This document shows positions 8,402-17,008 of a stretch of 31,468 nucleotides of DNA, piece after piece. Position 1 is the first letter of the stretch. The number at the start of each line of letters is the position of its first letter. The position numbers were made by a program, and so were the translations under genes. The notes beneath the pieces are model-generated. The model made no database searches. It saw only the letters and a program-made list of their open reading frames with translations, and had not been told where the DNA came from. Source of the stretch: Methylococcaceae bacterium (lineage in GTDB: Bacteria; Pseudomonadota; Gammaproteobacteria; Methylococcales; Methylococcaceae); NCBI GenBank assembly GCA_012026715.1, contig VEPB01000099.1, positions 1-31,468 on the forward strand, given 5' to 3'.

Positions 8402-9649
8402 TTGAACGATATTCCCCTTAGTATTCTCGCCGCTTTTCTCGTTTTGCTCCTGATCCTCTCGGCGTTCTTTTCCAGTTCGGAAACGGCGCTGATGAGCCTC
8501 AACCGTTACCGTTTGCTGCACAAGGTGAAGGAAGGCCATGCCGGCGCCCTTCGGGCCCAAAGGCTGCTGCGTCGTCCCGACCGGCTCATCGGCCTGATTC
8601 TGCTCGGCAACATCTTTGCCAACAATTTTGCCGCATCGCTGACCACGGTGATTGCCCTCAGGCTGATGGGGGAGGACGGCATTGCCTTTGCCCTTGGACT
8701 GCTGACCCTGATCACCCTGATCTTCTCCGAGGTAGCCCCCAAGACCATCGCCGCCTTGCACCCTGAGCGGCTGGCGTTCAATGCGTCGTGGTTGCTGGTG
8801 CCGCTGTTGAAGGTGTTCTACCCCGTGATCTGGGTGGTCAACGTCATGTCCAACCTGCTGTTACGGTTGTTGGGGATCAACCCGCACAACGAAACCTGCA
8901 GCGCCCTCAGCAAGGAGGAATTGCGGACCGTCGTGGCCGAAGCCGGGGCATTGATCCCGGATCGCTACCAGAACATGCTGTTGAGCGTGCTGGATCTGGA
9001 ATCGGCGACGGTGGAAGACATCATGATTCCCCGCAACGAGATCGTCGGCATTGATCTGGACGATCCGCTGGAAGAGATCCTGGAACAGATCCGCAACAGC
9101 CGCCACACTCGCATACCCGTCTACCGCAAGAGCATCGACAAGGTGTTCGGGCTGCTGCATCTGCGCAAGGTGCTCATCCAGATCAGCCGGGGCCAATTTA
9201 CCAAGGAAGTGTTGGCGAAATGCCTGGACAAGATCTATTTCATTCCGGAAAACATGCCGTTGCACCAGTTGTTGGTGAACTTCCGGCGGGAGAACCTGCG
9301 GTTCGGTCTGGTCATCGACGAATACGGCGATGTGCAGGGACTGGTGACTCTTGAAGATTTGCTGCAGGAAATCGTCGGGGAATTCACGACCGGCAGCCTT
9401 GATGTGCGCCGCCAGAAGGATGGCAGTTACCTGGTGGATGCCGGCATCAACCTGCGCGAATTGAACCGGATCACCGGTTGGGCCTTGCCGACGGAGGGCC
9501 CCAAGACGCTCAATGGACTCATCATCGAATACCTTGAAACCATCCCGGAGCCCGGCATTAGCCTGAAAATGCTGGAGCATCGCCTGGAAATCACCGCCAT
9601 GGACAGCAATGCGATCCGCGAGGTCCGGTTTTATCCTCAGGATGAATAA
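8402..9649 (+). CDS. CNNM/CorB-type membrane protein with CBS pair (HlyC/CorC family)
   Basis: Integral membrane protein of the CNNM (DUF21) family, linked to Mg2+/Co2+ transport or resistance; E. coli YfjD/CorB is the nearest named type. The 415 residues hold an N-terminal DUF21 domain with about four hydrophobic segments in residues 1-170. These include the signature FFSSSETALMSLN and LGNIFANNFAASL. Then comes a CBS pair at about 185-325, starting near EDIMIPRNEIVGID, and a C-terminal CorC_HlyC domain at about 335-412. The start is TTG 8402; the protein would lose its first helix if a later start were used. A candidate promoter lies about 36 bases upstream. Transport versus regulatory role cannot be told from sequence. 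Confidence 0.88.
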   Translation: MNDIPLSILAAFLVLLLILSAFFSSSETALMSLNRYRLLHKVKEGHAGALRAQRLLRRPDRLIGLILLGNIFANNFAASLTTVIALRLMGEDGIAFALGLLTLITLIFSEVAPKTIAALHPERLAFNASWLLVPLLKVFYPVIWVVNVMSNLLLRLLGINPHNETCSALSKEELRTVVAEAGALIPDRYQNMLLSVLDLESATVEDIMIPRNEIVGIDLDDPLEEILEQIRNSRHTRIPVYRKSIDKVFGLLHLRKVLIQISRGQFTKEVLAKCLDKIYFIPENMPLHQLLVNFRRENLRFGLVIDEYGDVQGLVTLEDLLQEIVGEFTTGSLDVRRQKDGSYLVDAGINLRELNRITGWALPTEGPKTLNGLIIEYLETIPEPGISLKMLEHRLEITAMDSNAIREVRFYPQDE

Positions 9650-9699
9650 GGAAATTTCTGGGATCGTGTTGCCGCTGCACCATTTTTGCGAGATTTGTT

Positions 9700-9705
9700 T
9701 ATACT
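9700..9705 (+). promoter_or_regulatory. Candidate -10 element for the FHA gene
   Basis: TATACT matches five of six bases of the -10 consensus; no convincing -35 is found at the usual distance. A start near 9712 would exclude the TTG at 9686 as the initiation codon and support ATG 9722 or 9740. Confidence 0.35.
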
Positions 9706-9739
9706 TCAACCTGTTTTGGCAATGCTAACGGCGGCATCG

Positions 9740-10429
9740 ATGGCACGACTCACGGTCACGTTCAAGGGTAGAACCATACAAGTCTTGCCCCTGGAGACAG
9801 GGTCGACCGGTATTGGTCGGGACGAAGACAACGTGCTGCAGATCGATAGTCTGGCGGTGGCGCCCCACCATGCCGTGATTGATGTGGAAGCTCGTGGCAT
9901 GGTGCTGAAACTGCTGGATACGGAATACCCGCTGTTGGTCAATGGCCAGAAAGTGCGGGAACACGTGTTGAAGGATGGCGATAGTATCGTGTTGGGCAAG
10001 CATGAGCTCTACTTCATGGACGACGATCCCACCGCCCGAGTCGGTGGCGTTCGTCGGCCAGGCGGCAACGGTGGTGCCGCGGAAAAGGCAAGGCCGACCA
10101 AGGTCGTCTCCGATGTGGTGGCAGCCGCGGCAGCAGCGACCGACAAAGGCATTCCGGAGGCAGGCCTGCAAATGCTCAACGGCAAGCATATCGGGTTGGT
10201 GGTGCCGCTTCGCAACCCGTTGACCCGACTGGACCGGGAGGAAGCCTGTTCGGCAGTCATCGCTCGCCGCGTCGACGGTTACTTCCTGGCTTCGCTGTCG
10301 TCCGCCGAAATCAACGAGCCTGCGATTCTGGTCAACGGCCAGCCCATCGGCGATGGCAGTTGCAAGCTCAACGATGGCGACATCATCAAAATCAACCGGC
10401 ATCGCATGCGGTTTTTCCTGACCGCCTGA
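9740..10429 (+). CDS. FHA domain protein
   Basis: Soluble protein of 229 residues with a forkhead-associated domain, a fold that binds phosphothreonine peptides. The N-terminal FHA domain (about residues 2-90) shows GIGRDEDNVLQID, the conserved serine/histidine region (here APHHAVID, with alanine at the usual serine), and VNGQ. An alanine-rich linker follows. Residues about 145-229 look like a second, degenerate FHA repeat ending VNGQPIGDG..DGDIIKINRHRMRFF. The frame is open to a TTG at 9686, but ATG 9740 begins right at the first strand of the FHA fold; ATG 9722 is an alternative. No kinase, phosphatase or secretion gene is nearby, so the partner is unknown. The stop is nine bases from that of the convergent radA. 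Confidence 0.85.
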   Translation: MARLTVTFKGRTIQVLPLETGSTGIGRDEDNVLQIDSLAVAPHHAVIDVEARGMVLKLLDTEYPLLVNGQKVREHVLKDGDSIVLGKHELYFMDDDPTARVGGVRRPGGNGGAAEKARPTKVVSDVVAAAAAATDKGIPEAGLQMLNGKHIGLVVPLRNPLTRLDREEACSAVIARRVDGYFLASLSSAEINEPAILVNGQPIGDGSCKLNDGDIIKINRHRMRFFLTA

Positions 10430-10438
10430 ACGTCCGCG

Positions 10439-11812
10439 CTAGCCGACCTGATCCAGCGCTTCCTTCAACGTTTTCACCGAAATTACGGACAAGCCCTCAA
10501 CGGGTGTCCGTGGAGCATTCTTGGCCGGCACCAGGGCGTGCTTGAAGCCGTGCTTGGCGGCTTCCCGCAGCCTTTCTTCTCCTGCCGGCACCGGTCGGAT
10601 TTCCCCGCTCAGACCGATTTCGCCAAACACCAGCCAGTCTCGCGGAACGGTCCGCCCGCGCAGACTCGATACGATGGCCAGCGCCACCGCGAGGTCGCCG
10701 GCGGTCTCGGTCATCCGCAGTCCCCCCACCAGATTGATGAACACGTCCTGGTTTAGGCTGGCCGCTCCGCCATGGCGGTGAAGCACCGCTAGCAGCATGG
10801 CCAGCCGGTTTCCCTCCATCCCCACCGCGACGCGGCGCGGTGCCCCGCCAAAGGAGTCGTCCACCAGCGCCTGGACTTCGATCAGCAGGGAGCGGCTGCC
10901 TTCGCGCATCACCGTGACGACGCTGCCGGGCAACTCATCCTCGCTGCGCGAGAGGAACAGGGCGGAGGGATTGCGAACGTCGCGCAGGCCCTGTTCGGTC
11001 ATAGCGAACACCCCCAGTTCATTGACCGCGCCGAATCGGTTCTTGAAGGCGCGGATCACCCGAAAGCGCTGGTTGGCGTCACCCTCGAAATAAAGCACGG
11101 TATCCACCATGTGTTCCAGGACACGCGGGCCGGCCAGCGAACCTTCCTTGGTGACGTGACCGATGAGGAACAAGGTGGTGCCGAATTGCTTGGCAAAGCG
11201 CACCAGTTGGGCGGCGCATTCGCGGACCTGGGCCGGCGAGCCCGGCGCCGATTGCAGGAGTTCGGAATAGACCGTCTGAATCGAGTCCACGACCAAGGCG
11301 GGCGGCCGCAATGCCATCGCCGTGGCCACAATGGTTTCAGCCGAGGTTTCCGCGAGGATCTGAACGCCGGGTACCGCCAGTTGCAGGCGGCGGGCACGCA
11401 AGGCAACCTGTTCGACCGATTCCTCTCCGGTCACGTAGAGGCAGTTGGGCTGCCGGGCCAGGTGGGCGAGGGCTTGCAGCAGCAGGGTGGATTTTCCGAT
11501 GCCGGGGTCGCCGCCAATCAAAACCGCGGAGCCGGTGACCAGTCCACCACCGAGGACCCGATCCAGCTCGCAGGAGCCGGAGGATGTCCGGGCGATTTCG
11601 ACGGCTTCCACGGTTGCCAGGTCGATCGGTGTCCCTGCGGCTGCGGCGCCGGCATAACCGCCGAGACGTCCACTGCGGGCGGTGGCATTCTCGACACCTT
11701 CGGGCAGCGTATTCCAATCGCCGCAGCCTCCGCACTGACCCGACCACTTGTTCTGGACATGACCGCAGGCGCCGCAGCGGTAAACGACTTTCAGGTCTTT
11801 GGGTTTGCTCAA
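10439..11812 (-). CDS. radA: DNA repair protein RadA
   Basis: RecA-related DnaB-type helicase that promotes branch migration in recombinational repair. The 457-residue length matches the family (E. coli 460). It has an N-terminal C4 zinc finger with cysteines 13, 16, 27 and 30, Walker A GDPGIGKS at 101-108 and the RadA-specific KNRFG motif. A Lon-protease-like C-terminal domain ends near GEIRPVPAGEERLREA. I place the start at TTG 11812, because the finger then sits at its usual distance from the N-terminus. The frame is open a further 49 codons upstream, but that extension overlaps the DUF2845 gene and is unlike RadA. The neighbour upstream ends 16 bases away, so the two probably share a transcript. 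Confidence 0.95.
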   Translation of the reverse strand: MSKPKDLKVVYRCGACGHVQNKWSGQCGGCGDWNTLPEGVENATARSGRLGGYAGAAAAGTPIDLATVEAVEIARTSSGSCELDRVLGGGLVTGSAVLIGGDPGIGKSTLLLQALAHLARQPNCLYVTGEESVEQVALRARRLQLAVPGVQILAETSAETIVATAMALRPPALVVDSIQTVYSELLQSAPGSPAQVRECAAQLVRFAKQFGTTLFLIGHVTKEGSLAGPRVLEHMVDTVLYFEGDANQRFRVIRAFKNRFGAVNELGVFAMTEQGLRDVRNPSALFLSRSEDELPGSVVTVMREGSRSLLIEVQALVDDSFGGAPRRVAVGMEGNRLAMLLAVLHRHGGAASLNQDVFINLVGGLRMTETAGDLAVALAIVSSLRGRTVPRDWLVFGEIGLSGEIRPVPAGEERLREAAKHGFKHALVPAKNAPRTPVEGLSVISVKTLKEALDQVG

Positions 11813-11828
11813 GGTAACGGACGGGCGC

Positions 11829-12164
11829 TCAATTGCCGTAATCCAACGGACGGATGCTGATGACGCGCCCGTTTTCGAAGGTGACCTGTTCGATGAAGCG
11901 TTCCGGTCCGAAGTTGTAGGTCCACTCCTCCAGTTGTATGGGGATGGTCTCGTAGACATCCATGCCGGGTTCGTTCAATCCCGAGCCGCGAATGCGCACC
12001 GAGCGGTAGATGGTTCGGGTGTCCCGGAAGTCAGGATCGCCACAGCGCTGATAAACCTGATATTTGGTGTCGCCTTCCACCACCAGATTGTTGCCGCAGC
12101 GCATGGCCCAAGCGGGACCGCTAAGGGCTAGCGTGGCCATTAAAATCAAACAGGTGCGCGGCAT
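11829..12164 (-). CDS. DUF2845 family secreted protein
   Basis: Small protein of 111 residues that begins with a typical signal peptide (hydrophobic core CLILMATLALSG, likely cleavage after AWA at residue 20). The mature part has two cysteines (C23 and C41) that could pair in the periplasm, and a pattern VYQRCGDPDFRD that I associate with the DUF2845 family. The function of the family is unknown. ATG 12164 is preceded by AGGGAG. A divergent promoter region shared with erpA lies upstream. It probably leads into radA with a 16-base gap. Confidence 0.75.
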   Translation of the reverse strand: MPRTCLILMATLALSGPAWAMRCGNNLVVEGDTKYQVYQRCGDPDFRDTRTIYRSVRIRGSGLNEPGMDVYETIPIQLEEWTYNFGPERFIEQVTFENGRVISIRPLDYGN

Positions 12165-12186
12165 GTCTGATACTCCCTGACGCGGT

Positions 12187-12215
12187 ATGATAATTCTTGA
12201 TTGGGCAGGTCGGAA
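12187..12215 (-). promoter_or_regulatory. Candidate promoter for DUF2845-radA
   Basis: Reading the reverse strand, TTCCGA (12215-12210, three of six) and TATCAT (12192-12187, five of six) are spaced by 17 bases. It overlaps the erpA promoter on the opposite strand, so the two may compete. Confidence 0.35.
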
Positions 12216-12225
12216 TAATCATAAT
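12197..12225 (+). promoter_or_regulatory. Sigma-70 promoter for erpA
   Basis: TTGATT at 12197-12202 (four of six consensus bases), a 17-base spacer and CATAAT at 12220-12225 (five of six) form a good sigma-70 promoter in an AT-rich island between divergent genes. Transcription would start near 12232, about 34 bases before the erpA ATG. Confidence 0.55.
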
Positions 12226-12265
12226 GAATCCAGCCTTAAACCAGACTTAGCCCAGAGCTACGAGC

Positions 12266-12601
12266 ATGACACAAGAGTCCATTATTTTCACCGACAATGC
12301 CGCGTCCAAGGTGGCCAGCCTGATTGCCGAAGAAGGCAACGAGGAACTGAAGCTTCGGGTCTACGTTCAGGGCGGTGGTTGTTCCGGATTCCAGTACGGC
12401 TTCACCTTCGACGAGGAGGTCAACGACGACGATACCCGCATCGTCAAGAATGGCGTCACGGTACTGGTCGATTCCATGAGCATCCAGTACCTGAAAGGCG
12501 CAGAGATCGATTACAAGGAAGACCTGTCCGGCTCCCAATTCGTCATCCGCAATCCCAACGCCACCACCACCTGCGGCTGCGGATCGTCGTTCACCTGTTA
12601 G
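12266..12601 (+). CDS. erpA: Iron-sulfur cluster insertion protein ErpA
   Basis: A-type carrier that hands Fe-S clusters to apoproteins, in E. coli including the isoprenoid enzymes IspG and IspH. The 111-residue protein has the three cluster-binding cysteines of the family: C39 in GGGCSGFQYGF, and C103 and C105 in the terminal TTCGCGSSF. Length and the acidic EEVNDDD loop fit ErpA better than IscA. ATG 12266 has only a weak purine stretch upstream. It stands alone, without isc or suf genes, as is usual for erpA. Its TAG stop overlaps the anmK stop on the other strand by four bases. Confidence 0.94.
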   Translation: MTQESIIFTDNAASKVASLIAEEGNEELKLRVYVQGGGCSGFQYGFTFDEEVNDDDTRIVKNGVTVLVDSMSIQYLKGAEIDYKEDLSGSQFVIRNPNATTTCGCGSSFTC

Positions 12602-13710
12602 TTTGCCGATCCCGGATAGACTGCCCCCAACACGACCGGTCCGCAGGCGCCGGTTACTGACGGCAGGTTGCCCGGCTTCCCGGCCAGCGTCTGTCGAGCC
12701 AACCAGGCGAATGCCACGGCCTCGACCCAGTCGGGATGGATCCCGCAGGCTTCGGTGGTGGCGATCGTGCGCGGTGAGAGTTTCTGCAGTGTTTCCATCA
12801 GGCAAGCGTTCTTGCTGCCGCCCCCGCACACCAGTAATCGATCGGTCCGATCGGCCCAGGGAGAGATTGCGGCGACGATCGCGCTGGCCGTCAAGTGACA
12901 CAGAGTCGCCTGGATGTCTTGGGGCGGCGAATCACAAGCTTGCAGCTTGCCGCTAAGCCATTCCGGCGAGAAATATTCCTGCCCGGTGCTCTTGGGCGGC
13001 GGTGTACGGAAATAGGGATCGTCCAGCAGCCTTTGCAGCAGCGCGGAATCCACTTGGCCGGTACGCGCCCAGGCGCCGGCCAAATCGCAGGGTGTTCCCA
13101 GGTGACGTTGGGCCCAGTGGTCCATCAGGGTGTTGCCGGGACCGCAATCGAATCCGAGTGCGGTCCCGCCGTCGCCGGGAGGAATCACCGTTACATTGGC
13201 GATGCCGCCGATGTTGATGACGATGCGGTGGTGGTTGGTTCCGCCAAAGGCGTATTGATGGAACGCTGGAGCCAGCGGTGCGCCCTGGCCGCCGGCGGCG
13301 ATGTCGCGGCGGCGGAAATCGGCGACGGTGGCGATGCCTGTGATTTGGGCAATTCGGTTGGGATCGCCAATCTGCAGGGTAAACGGGTATTGGCCGCGGG
13401 GGTGGTGGTAGACGGTTTGGCCGTGGCTGCCGAGGGCGCGTACTTGGGCTGGATCGACGCCGGCTTGCGCCAGCAGTTGCTGGCAACAGGCCGCGAACAG
13501 TTCTCCCAGGGCCGCATCCAGTTCCCCCAGATCGGTGAATTCCACCCGCTGCGCGTAGCAGACTCGCTGGAGCCGTTCCCGCATTTCCGGAGCATAGGCC
13601 TGATAATGGGTGGCGACGACGGTAAAATCGTCGGATTCGAACCGGACCAGCGCAGCATCGACGCCGTCGAGGCTGGTTCCGGACATTAAACCGATAAAAT
13701 AGTCGGACAT
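12598..13710 (-). CDS. anmK: Anhydro-N-acetylmuramic acid kinase
   Basis: Opens and phosphorylates 1,6-anhydro-MurNAc released from peptidoglycan, giving MurNAc-6-phosphate for cell-wall recycling. The protein starts YFIGLMSGTSLDGVDAALV, the ATP-binding phosphate-1 motif of the family. It also has the conserved GSHGQTVYHHP, NIGGIANVT and the C-terminal VCGGGSKN. I use ATG 13710 (370 residues, as in E. coli, 369); a GTG five codons upstream is possible but lacks a ribosome-binding site. The gene faces erpA and is divergent from tyrS. The window also encodes a lytic transglycosylase that would produce the anhydro-sugar substrate. Confidence 0.95.
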   Translation of the reverse strand: MSDYFIGLMSGTSLDGVDAALVRFESDDFTVVATHYQAYAPEMRERLQRVCYAQRVEFTDLGELDAALGELFAACCQQLLAQAGVDPAQVRALGSHGQTVYHHPRGQYPFTLQIGDPNRIAQITGIATVADFRRRDIAAGGQGAPLAPAFHQYAFGGTNHHRIVINIGGIANVTVIPPGDGGTALGFDCGPGNTLMDHWAQRHLGTPCDLAGAWARTGQVDSALLQRLLDDPYFRTPPPKSTGQEYFSPEWLSGKLQACDSPPQDIQATLCHLTASAIVAAISPWADRTDRLLVCGGGSKNACLMETLQKLSPRTIATTEACGIHPDWVEAVAFAWLARQTLAGKPGNLPSVTGACGPVVLGAVYPGSAN

Positions 13711-13806
13711 TTCCAGAGAATTCACTGCGGTTGTGGGGATCGGGGGGCCTTAGTGTAAGGCTTGCGACCGCGCGCCGTTATTCGATTCGGCATGACGAGA
13801 GAGATG

Positions 13807-15018
13807 ATGGCTACACAGCAAGCGATTGAACTGATCCGACGCGGTACTCAGGAAATCCTGCGGGACGAGGATTTGGCGGCACGGCTCGCGGAAGGGCGTC
13901 CGCTCAGAGTCAAGGCAGGCTTCGATCCCACCGCTCCGGACCTTCACCTGGGACACACGGTGTTGTTGAATAAGCTCAAGCAATTCCAGGATCTGGGGCA
14001 CGAAGCGATTTTCCTGATCGGTGACTTCACCGGCATGATCGGCGACCCGACCGGCAAAAACGCCACCCGCAAGCCATTGTCGCGGGAAGATGTGGCGGAA
14101 AATGCCAAGACCTATGAATCGCAGATCTTCAAGATCCTGGATCGGGACAAGACTCGGGTGGTGTTCAATTCTGCCTGGATGAACGCCATGAATGCGGCGG
14201 AGATGATCCAGTTGGCCGCCAAACACACGGTGGCGCGCATGCTGGAGCGGGAGGACTTCAACAACCGCTACCGCACCGGTCAGGCGATCGCGGTGCACGA
14301 ATTTCTCTACCCCTTGATTCAGGGCTATGACTCGGTCGAACTGAAAGCCGACGTGGAACTGGGCGGAACCGACCAGAAGTTCAATCTGCTGGTGGGGCGG
14401 CAATTGCAGGAGATCTATGGTCAGAAGCCCCAGGTGGTCATCACCATGCCCATTTTGGAGGGCCTGGACGGTGTCCAGAAAATGTCGAAGTCCTTGGGCA
14501 ACTACATTGCAATCAACGAGCCCCCCGAGGAGATGTTCGGCAAGATCATGTCGATCTCAGACGAGTTGATGTGGCGCTACATGGAACTGCTGAGCTTTGT
14601 GCCCTGGGATGAGATCTGCCGCTGGCGGAAGGCATGTCAGGAAGGCGCCAATCCCCGGGACTATAAGGTCAGGTTCGGCCAAGAGATCGTCGCCCGGTTC
14701 CACGGATGTCGGGCCGCAGAGCAGGCCCTGGCCGCCTTCGAGGCGCGCTTCAAGCAGGGGCTCATCCCGGATGATCTGGAGGAGCAGAGCCGAGAGTTGC
14801 CGGAAAACGGTTACCTGATTACCGGTCTGCTCAAGGACCTGGGGCTGACCGCTAGTTCCGGCGAGGCCGGCCGATTGATCGCGCAGGGCGGGGTCAAAGT
14901 GGACGGCGAGAAGGTTTCCGATCCCAAACTGATACTTCGGGAAAGCGGAGTATTCATCCTGCAGGTCGGCAAGCGCCGCGTTGCCAAGGTCCGCTTGCAG
15001 CGCAACTCCGCCGCCTGA
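13807..15018 (+). CDS. tyrS: Tyrosyl-tRNA synthetase
   Basis: Class I aminoacyl-tRNA synthetase that charges tRNA-Tyr. With the start at ATG 13807 the protein has 403 residues, typical of the longer bacterial (TyrZ-like) branch. The HIGH-type motif is HLGH at 47-50 and KMSKS is exact at 225-229. A C-terminal S4 RNA-binding domain (about 338-400) shows RLIAQGGVKVDGEKVSDPK. Three in-frame ATGs lie close together (13792, 13804, 13807). The last has a GAGAGA purine stretch just ahead and gives the usual N-terminus. The gene diverges from anmK across about 95 bases, which contain the small palindrome CCTTA-GTG-TAAGG at 13748-13760. Confidence 0.96.
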   Translation: MATQQAIELIRRGTQEILRDEDLAARLAEGRPLRVKAGFDPTAPDLHLGHTVLLNKLKQFQDLGHEAIFLIGDFTGMIGDPTGKNATRKPLSREDVAENAKTYESQIFKILDRDKTRVVFNSAWMNAMNAAEMIQLAAKHTVARMLEREDFNNRYRTGQAIAVHEFLYPLIQGYDSVELKADVELGGTDQKFNLLVGRQLQEIYGQKPQVVITMPILEGLDGVQKMSKSLGNYIAINEPPEEMFGKIMSISDELMWRYMELLSFVPWDEICRWRKACQEGANPRDYKVRFGQEIVARFHGCRAAEQALAAFEARFKQGLIPDDLEEQSRELPENGYLITGLLKDLGLTASSGEAGRLIAQGGVKVDGEKVSDPKLILRESGVFILQVGKRRVAKVRLQRNSAA

Positions 15019-15078
15019 ATCGCCGTTCGTCCCCGGGGCCGGGTTGTAGGGCGGGCTGAACCGCCACCAGAAGGCCGA

Positions 15079-15813
15079 TCAGCCCTCGGTAGCCCACAAG
15101 CAGCGCCCCCCGCTGGACCTCGAGATGGCTTCGAGGCGTTGTCGGTGGGCGGTTTCTTCGTCAGCCGAGGCGCGTACCACCGTTAATGGCGGGAAGGCGC
15201 GTTGCGTTCTCGGCGCTTCGGTTTCCGTGCCGGAATCTGGTTGGGTTGCCGGGTCAGGTTCCAGTTCGAGCAGCAAGGATGACTGGCCGCCGGTCATGGC
15301 CAGGAACACGTCGGCCAAAAGCTCCGCGTCCAACAGCGCGCCGTGCAGTTCCCGGTGGGCGTTGTCGACGTCGTAACGCTTGCACAGGGCATCCAGGGTA
15401 TTGCGCTGGCCGGGATGCTTCTTCCGGGCCATCGCCAAGGTGTCGGTGACGGCGCAATAATCCTGGATCTTCAGGTTTTCATCACAGCGGGCCAGTTCCG
15501 CATTGAGGAAACCAACGTCGAAGGGGGCATTGTGAATGAGCAATTCGCTGCCTTGCACGAAGCGCAGAAAGTCGTCCCTGATTTCCGGGAAGCGCGCCTT
15601 GTCGGACAGGAATTGGGCGCTGAGGCCGTGGACGGCAACCGCTCCGTCGTCTATTTCCCGGTCCGGATTCAGGTAAACGTGAAAGCGGTTACCGGTGATT
15701 TTTCGGTTGATGACCTCGATGCAGCCGATTTCGATGACGCGGTGGCCTTCCTCCGGATTGAGGCCGGTGGTTTCGGTGTCGAGCACAACGTAACGGGTCT
15801 TGCTGGTGTTCAT
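15079..15813 (-). CDS. dnaQ: DNA polymerase III epsilon subunit (3'-5' proofreading exonuclease)
   Basis: Proofreading subunit of the replicative polymerase core. The 244-residue protein matches E. coli DnaQ (243). Exo I is DTETTG with D12 and E14 as in E. coli. Exo II is HNAPFDVGFLN, and Exo III-epsilon is HRELHGALLDAELLADV with the catalytic His and Asp. The C-terminal tail (about 185-244) is the flexible alpha-subunit-binding part. ATG 15813 overlaps the rnhA stop by four bases, so it is translated last in a methyltransferase-rnhA-dnaQ message. In E. coli rnhA and dnaQ are instead divergent neighbours. Confidence 0.97.
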   Translation of the reverse strand: MNTSKTRYVVLDTETTGLNPEEGHRVIEIGCIEVINRKITGNRFHVYLNPDREIDDGAVAVHGLSAQFLSDKARFPEIRDDFLRFVQGSELLIHNAPFDVGFLNAELARCDENLKIQDYCAVTDTLAMARKKHPGQRNTLDALCKRYDVDNAHRELHGALLDAELLADVFLAMTGGQSSLLLELEPDPATQPDSGTETEAPRTQRAFPPLTVVRASADEETAHRQRLEAISRSSGGRCLWATEG

Positions 15814-16256
15814 GGGGTTCCGTTGAGGGCGGCGATTCCCTGATTGGCCAACTGATCGGCTCTTTCATTGCCGGGAATCCCGGCATGACCTTTGATCCAT
15901 TGCCACTCGACCTGATGCCTGTGCTGCAGTGCCAATAATTGTTGCCATAGGTCGGCATTCTTGACCGGCGTCTTGGAGGAGGTGCGCCAGTTGTTGCGAA
16001 CCCAGCCGGGGATCCATTCGGAAATCCCCTTGGAGACGTAGACCGAGTCGGTGTAGACGCGGACCCGGCAGGGGCGGGTCAAGGTTTCCAGCGCTTTGAT
16101 GGCGGCGGTGAGCTCCATGCGGTTATTGGTGGTGTCCCGCTCGCCGCCACACAATTCCTTGCGGGTGCCGTTGTACTCGAGCAGCACGCCCCAGCCGCCG
16201 GGTCCCGGATTGCCCTTGCAGGCCCCGTCGGTATAAGCGATGACCGTATTTTTCAC
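15810..16256 (-). CDS. rnhA: Ribonuclease HI
   Basis: Cleaves the RNA strand of RNA/DNA hybrids, removing primers and R-loops. The 148-residue protein has the catalytic DEDD residues at exactly the E. coli positions: D10, E48, D70 and D134, with H124 in the flexible loop. The basic handle region (RNNWRTSSKTPVKN) is present. Start and stop overlap those of its neighbours by four bases each (ATGA), so the three genes are translationally coupled. Confidence 0.98.
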   Translation of the reverse strand: MKNTVIAYTDGACKGNPGPGGWGVLLEYNGTRKELCGGERDTTNNRMELTAAIKALETLTRPCRVRVYTDSVYVSKGISEWIPGWVRNNWRTSSKTPVKNADLWQQLLALQHRHQVEWQWIKGHAGIPGNERADQLANQGIAALNGTP

Positions 16257-17008
16257 CGGCTGCGGCGAACCAGCGCGGTATGGGCGGCGCGGCGTGGCAG
16301 CAGCGAGGCGGCGCGCAACCAGAGCGGTCCGACCGGAATCAGGGTGTAAGTCCGTTTGATGGCATGGAGCAGGTAGGCGGTGGAAAACATGGCCCTCGAT
16401 TGCCCGATCAAATCGCTGGGACGAGTCACGGTATCCGCTGAGGCCGGAAAGAAACCGGCCAGCAGTTCAACCTTGAGTTTCAATAAGCTGAGCCAGTCGC
16501 CCAAACGATGGGAACTGACGGCGTTGGGAATCGCGGGAGAGCCATCGAGGTTCGGGCGGATACCCAATCCTCGCAGTCGCCAGGGATTGAAGCCAAAAAT
16601 ATAAAGTTCGCCCTCCGGTTTGAGTATGCGCTCCGCTTCCTGAAGTACTGCGTGTGGATTGGCTTGGAATTCCAGGTAGTGTGGCAGCAATACTATATCC
16701 GCGCTGTCACTGGCAAAAGGTAAATCGCGAGGATCGGCTTGTATTGCGGGGATGCCGGATACTCCGGACGGAGGGCGTTGGTCGTCGACGACGACATAAT
16801 TTTGCCTGAATTCGGACCGGAGAAAGCGGTTTTCCGGGCCTAGGTAGCCAACTTGTATTATGGTTTGATTGTAAGTAAGCTTCCAAAAATCGAGCAGAAA
16901 CTTGGCTTCGAGCTCGTGCAGCACCCGTCCAGGCCCCGGTGAGCCGAGCCAATCTAGATACATCTGCCGGGGAGTTGGCGACGGATCGCCGTTTATCGTT
17001 GATTTCAT
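16253..17008 (-). CDS. SAM-dependent methyltransferase-like protein (YafS-like)
   Basis: A protein of 251 residues with a class I methyltransferase fold. A hydrophobic strand leads into a degenerate glycine motif, QVGYLG, at about 52-57. Further motifs are DPRDLPFASDSADIVLLPHYLEF and the later ILKPEGELYIFGFNPWRLRG, both typical of Methyltransf_11 proteins. E. coli has the similar YafS next to gloB, rnhA and dnaQ, and the same neighbourhood here supports that relation. The substrate is unknown, and the weak glycine motif leaves activity open. I choose ATG 17008; a TTG four codons upstream is the alternative. Its 5' part is less GC-rich than its neighbours. It diverges from the lytic transglycosylase gene. 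Confidence 0.82.
   Translation of the reverse strand: MKSTINGDPSPTPRQMYLDWLGSPGPGRVLHELEAKFLLDFWKLTYNQTIIQVGYLGPENRFLRSEFRQNYVVVDDQRPPSGVSGIPAIQADPRDLPFASDSADIVLLPHYLEFQANPHAVLQEAERILKPEGELYIFGFNPWRLRGLGIRPNLDGSPAIPNAVSSHRLGDWLSLLKLKVELLAGFFPASADTVTRPSDLIGQSRAMFSTAYLLHAIKRTYTLIPVGPLWLRAASLLPRRAAHTALVRRSR

Noticed and set aside
15018..15078. GGCGG-GCTGAA-CCGCC small hairpin between tyrS and dnaQ, possibly part of a dispersed repeat or a shared terminator
   Set aside because: The stem is short, has no T-run, and only one copy was seen in the window.
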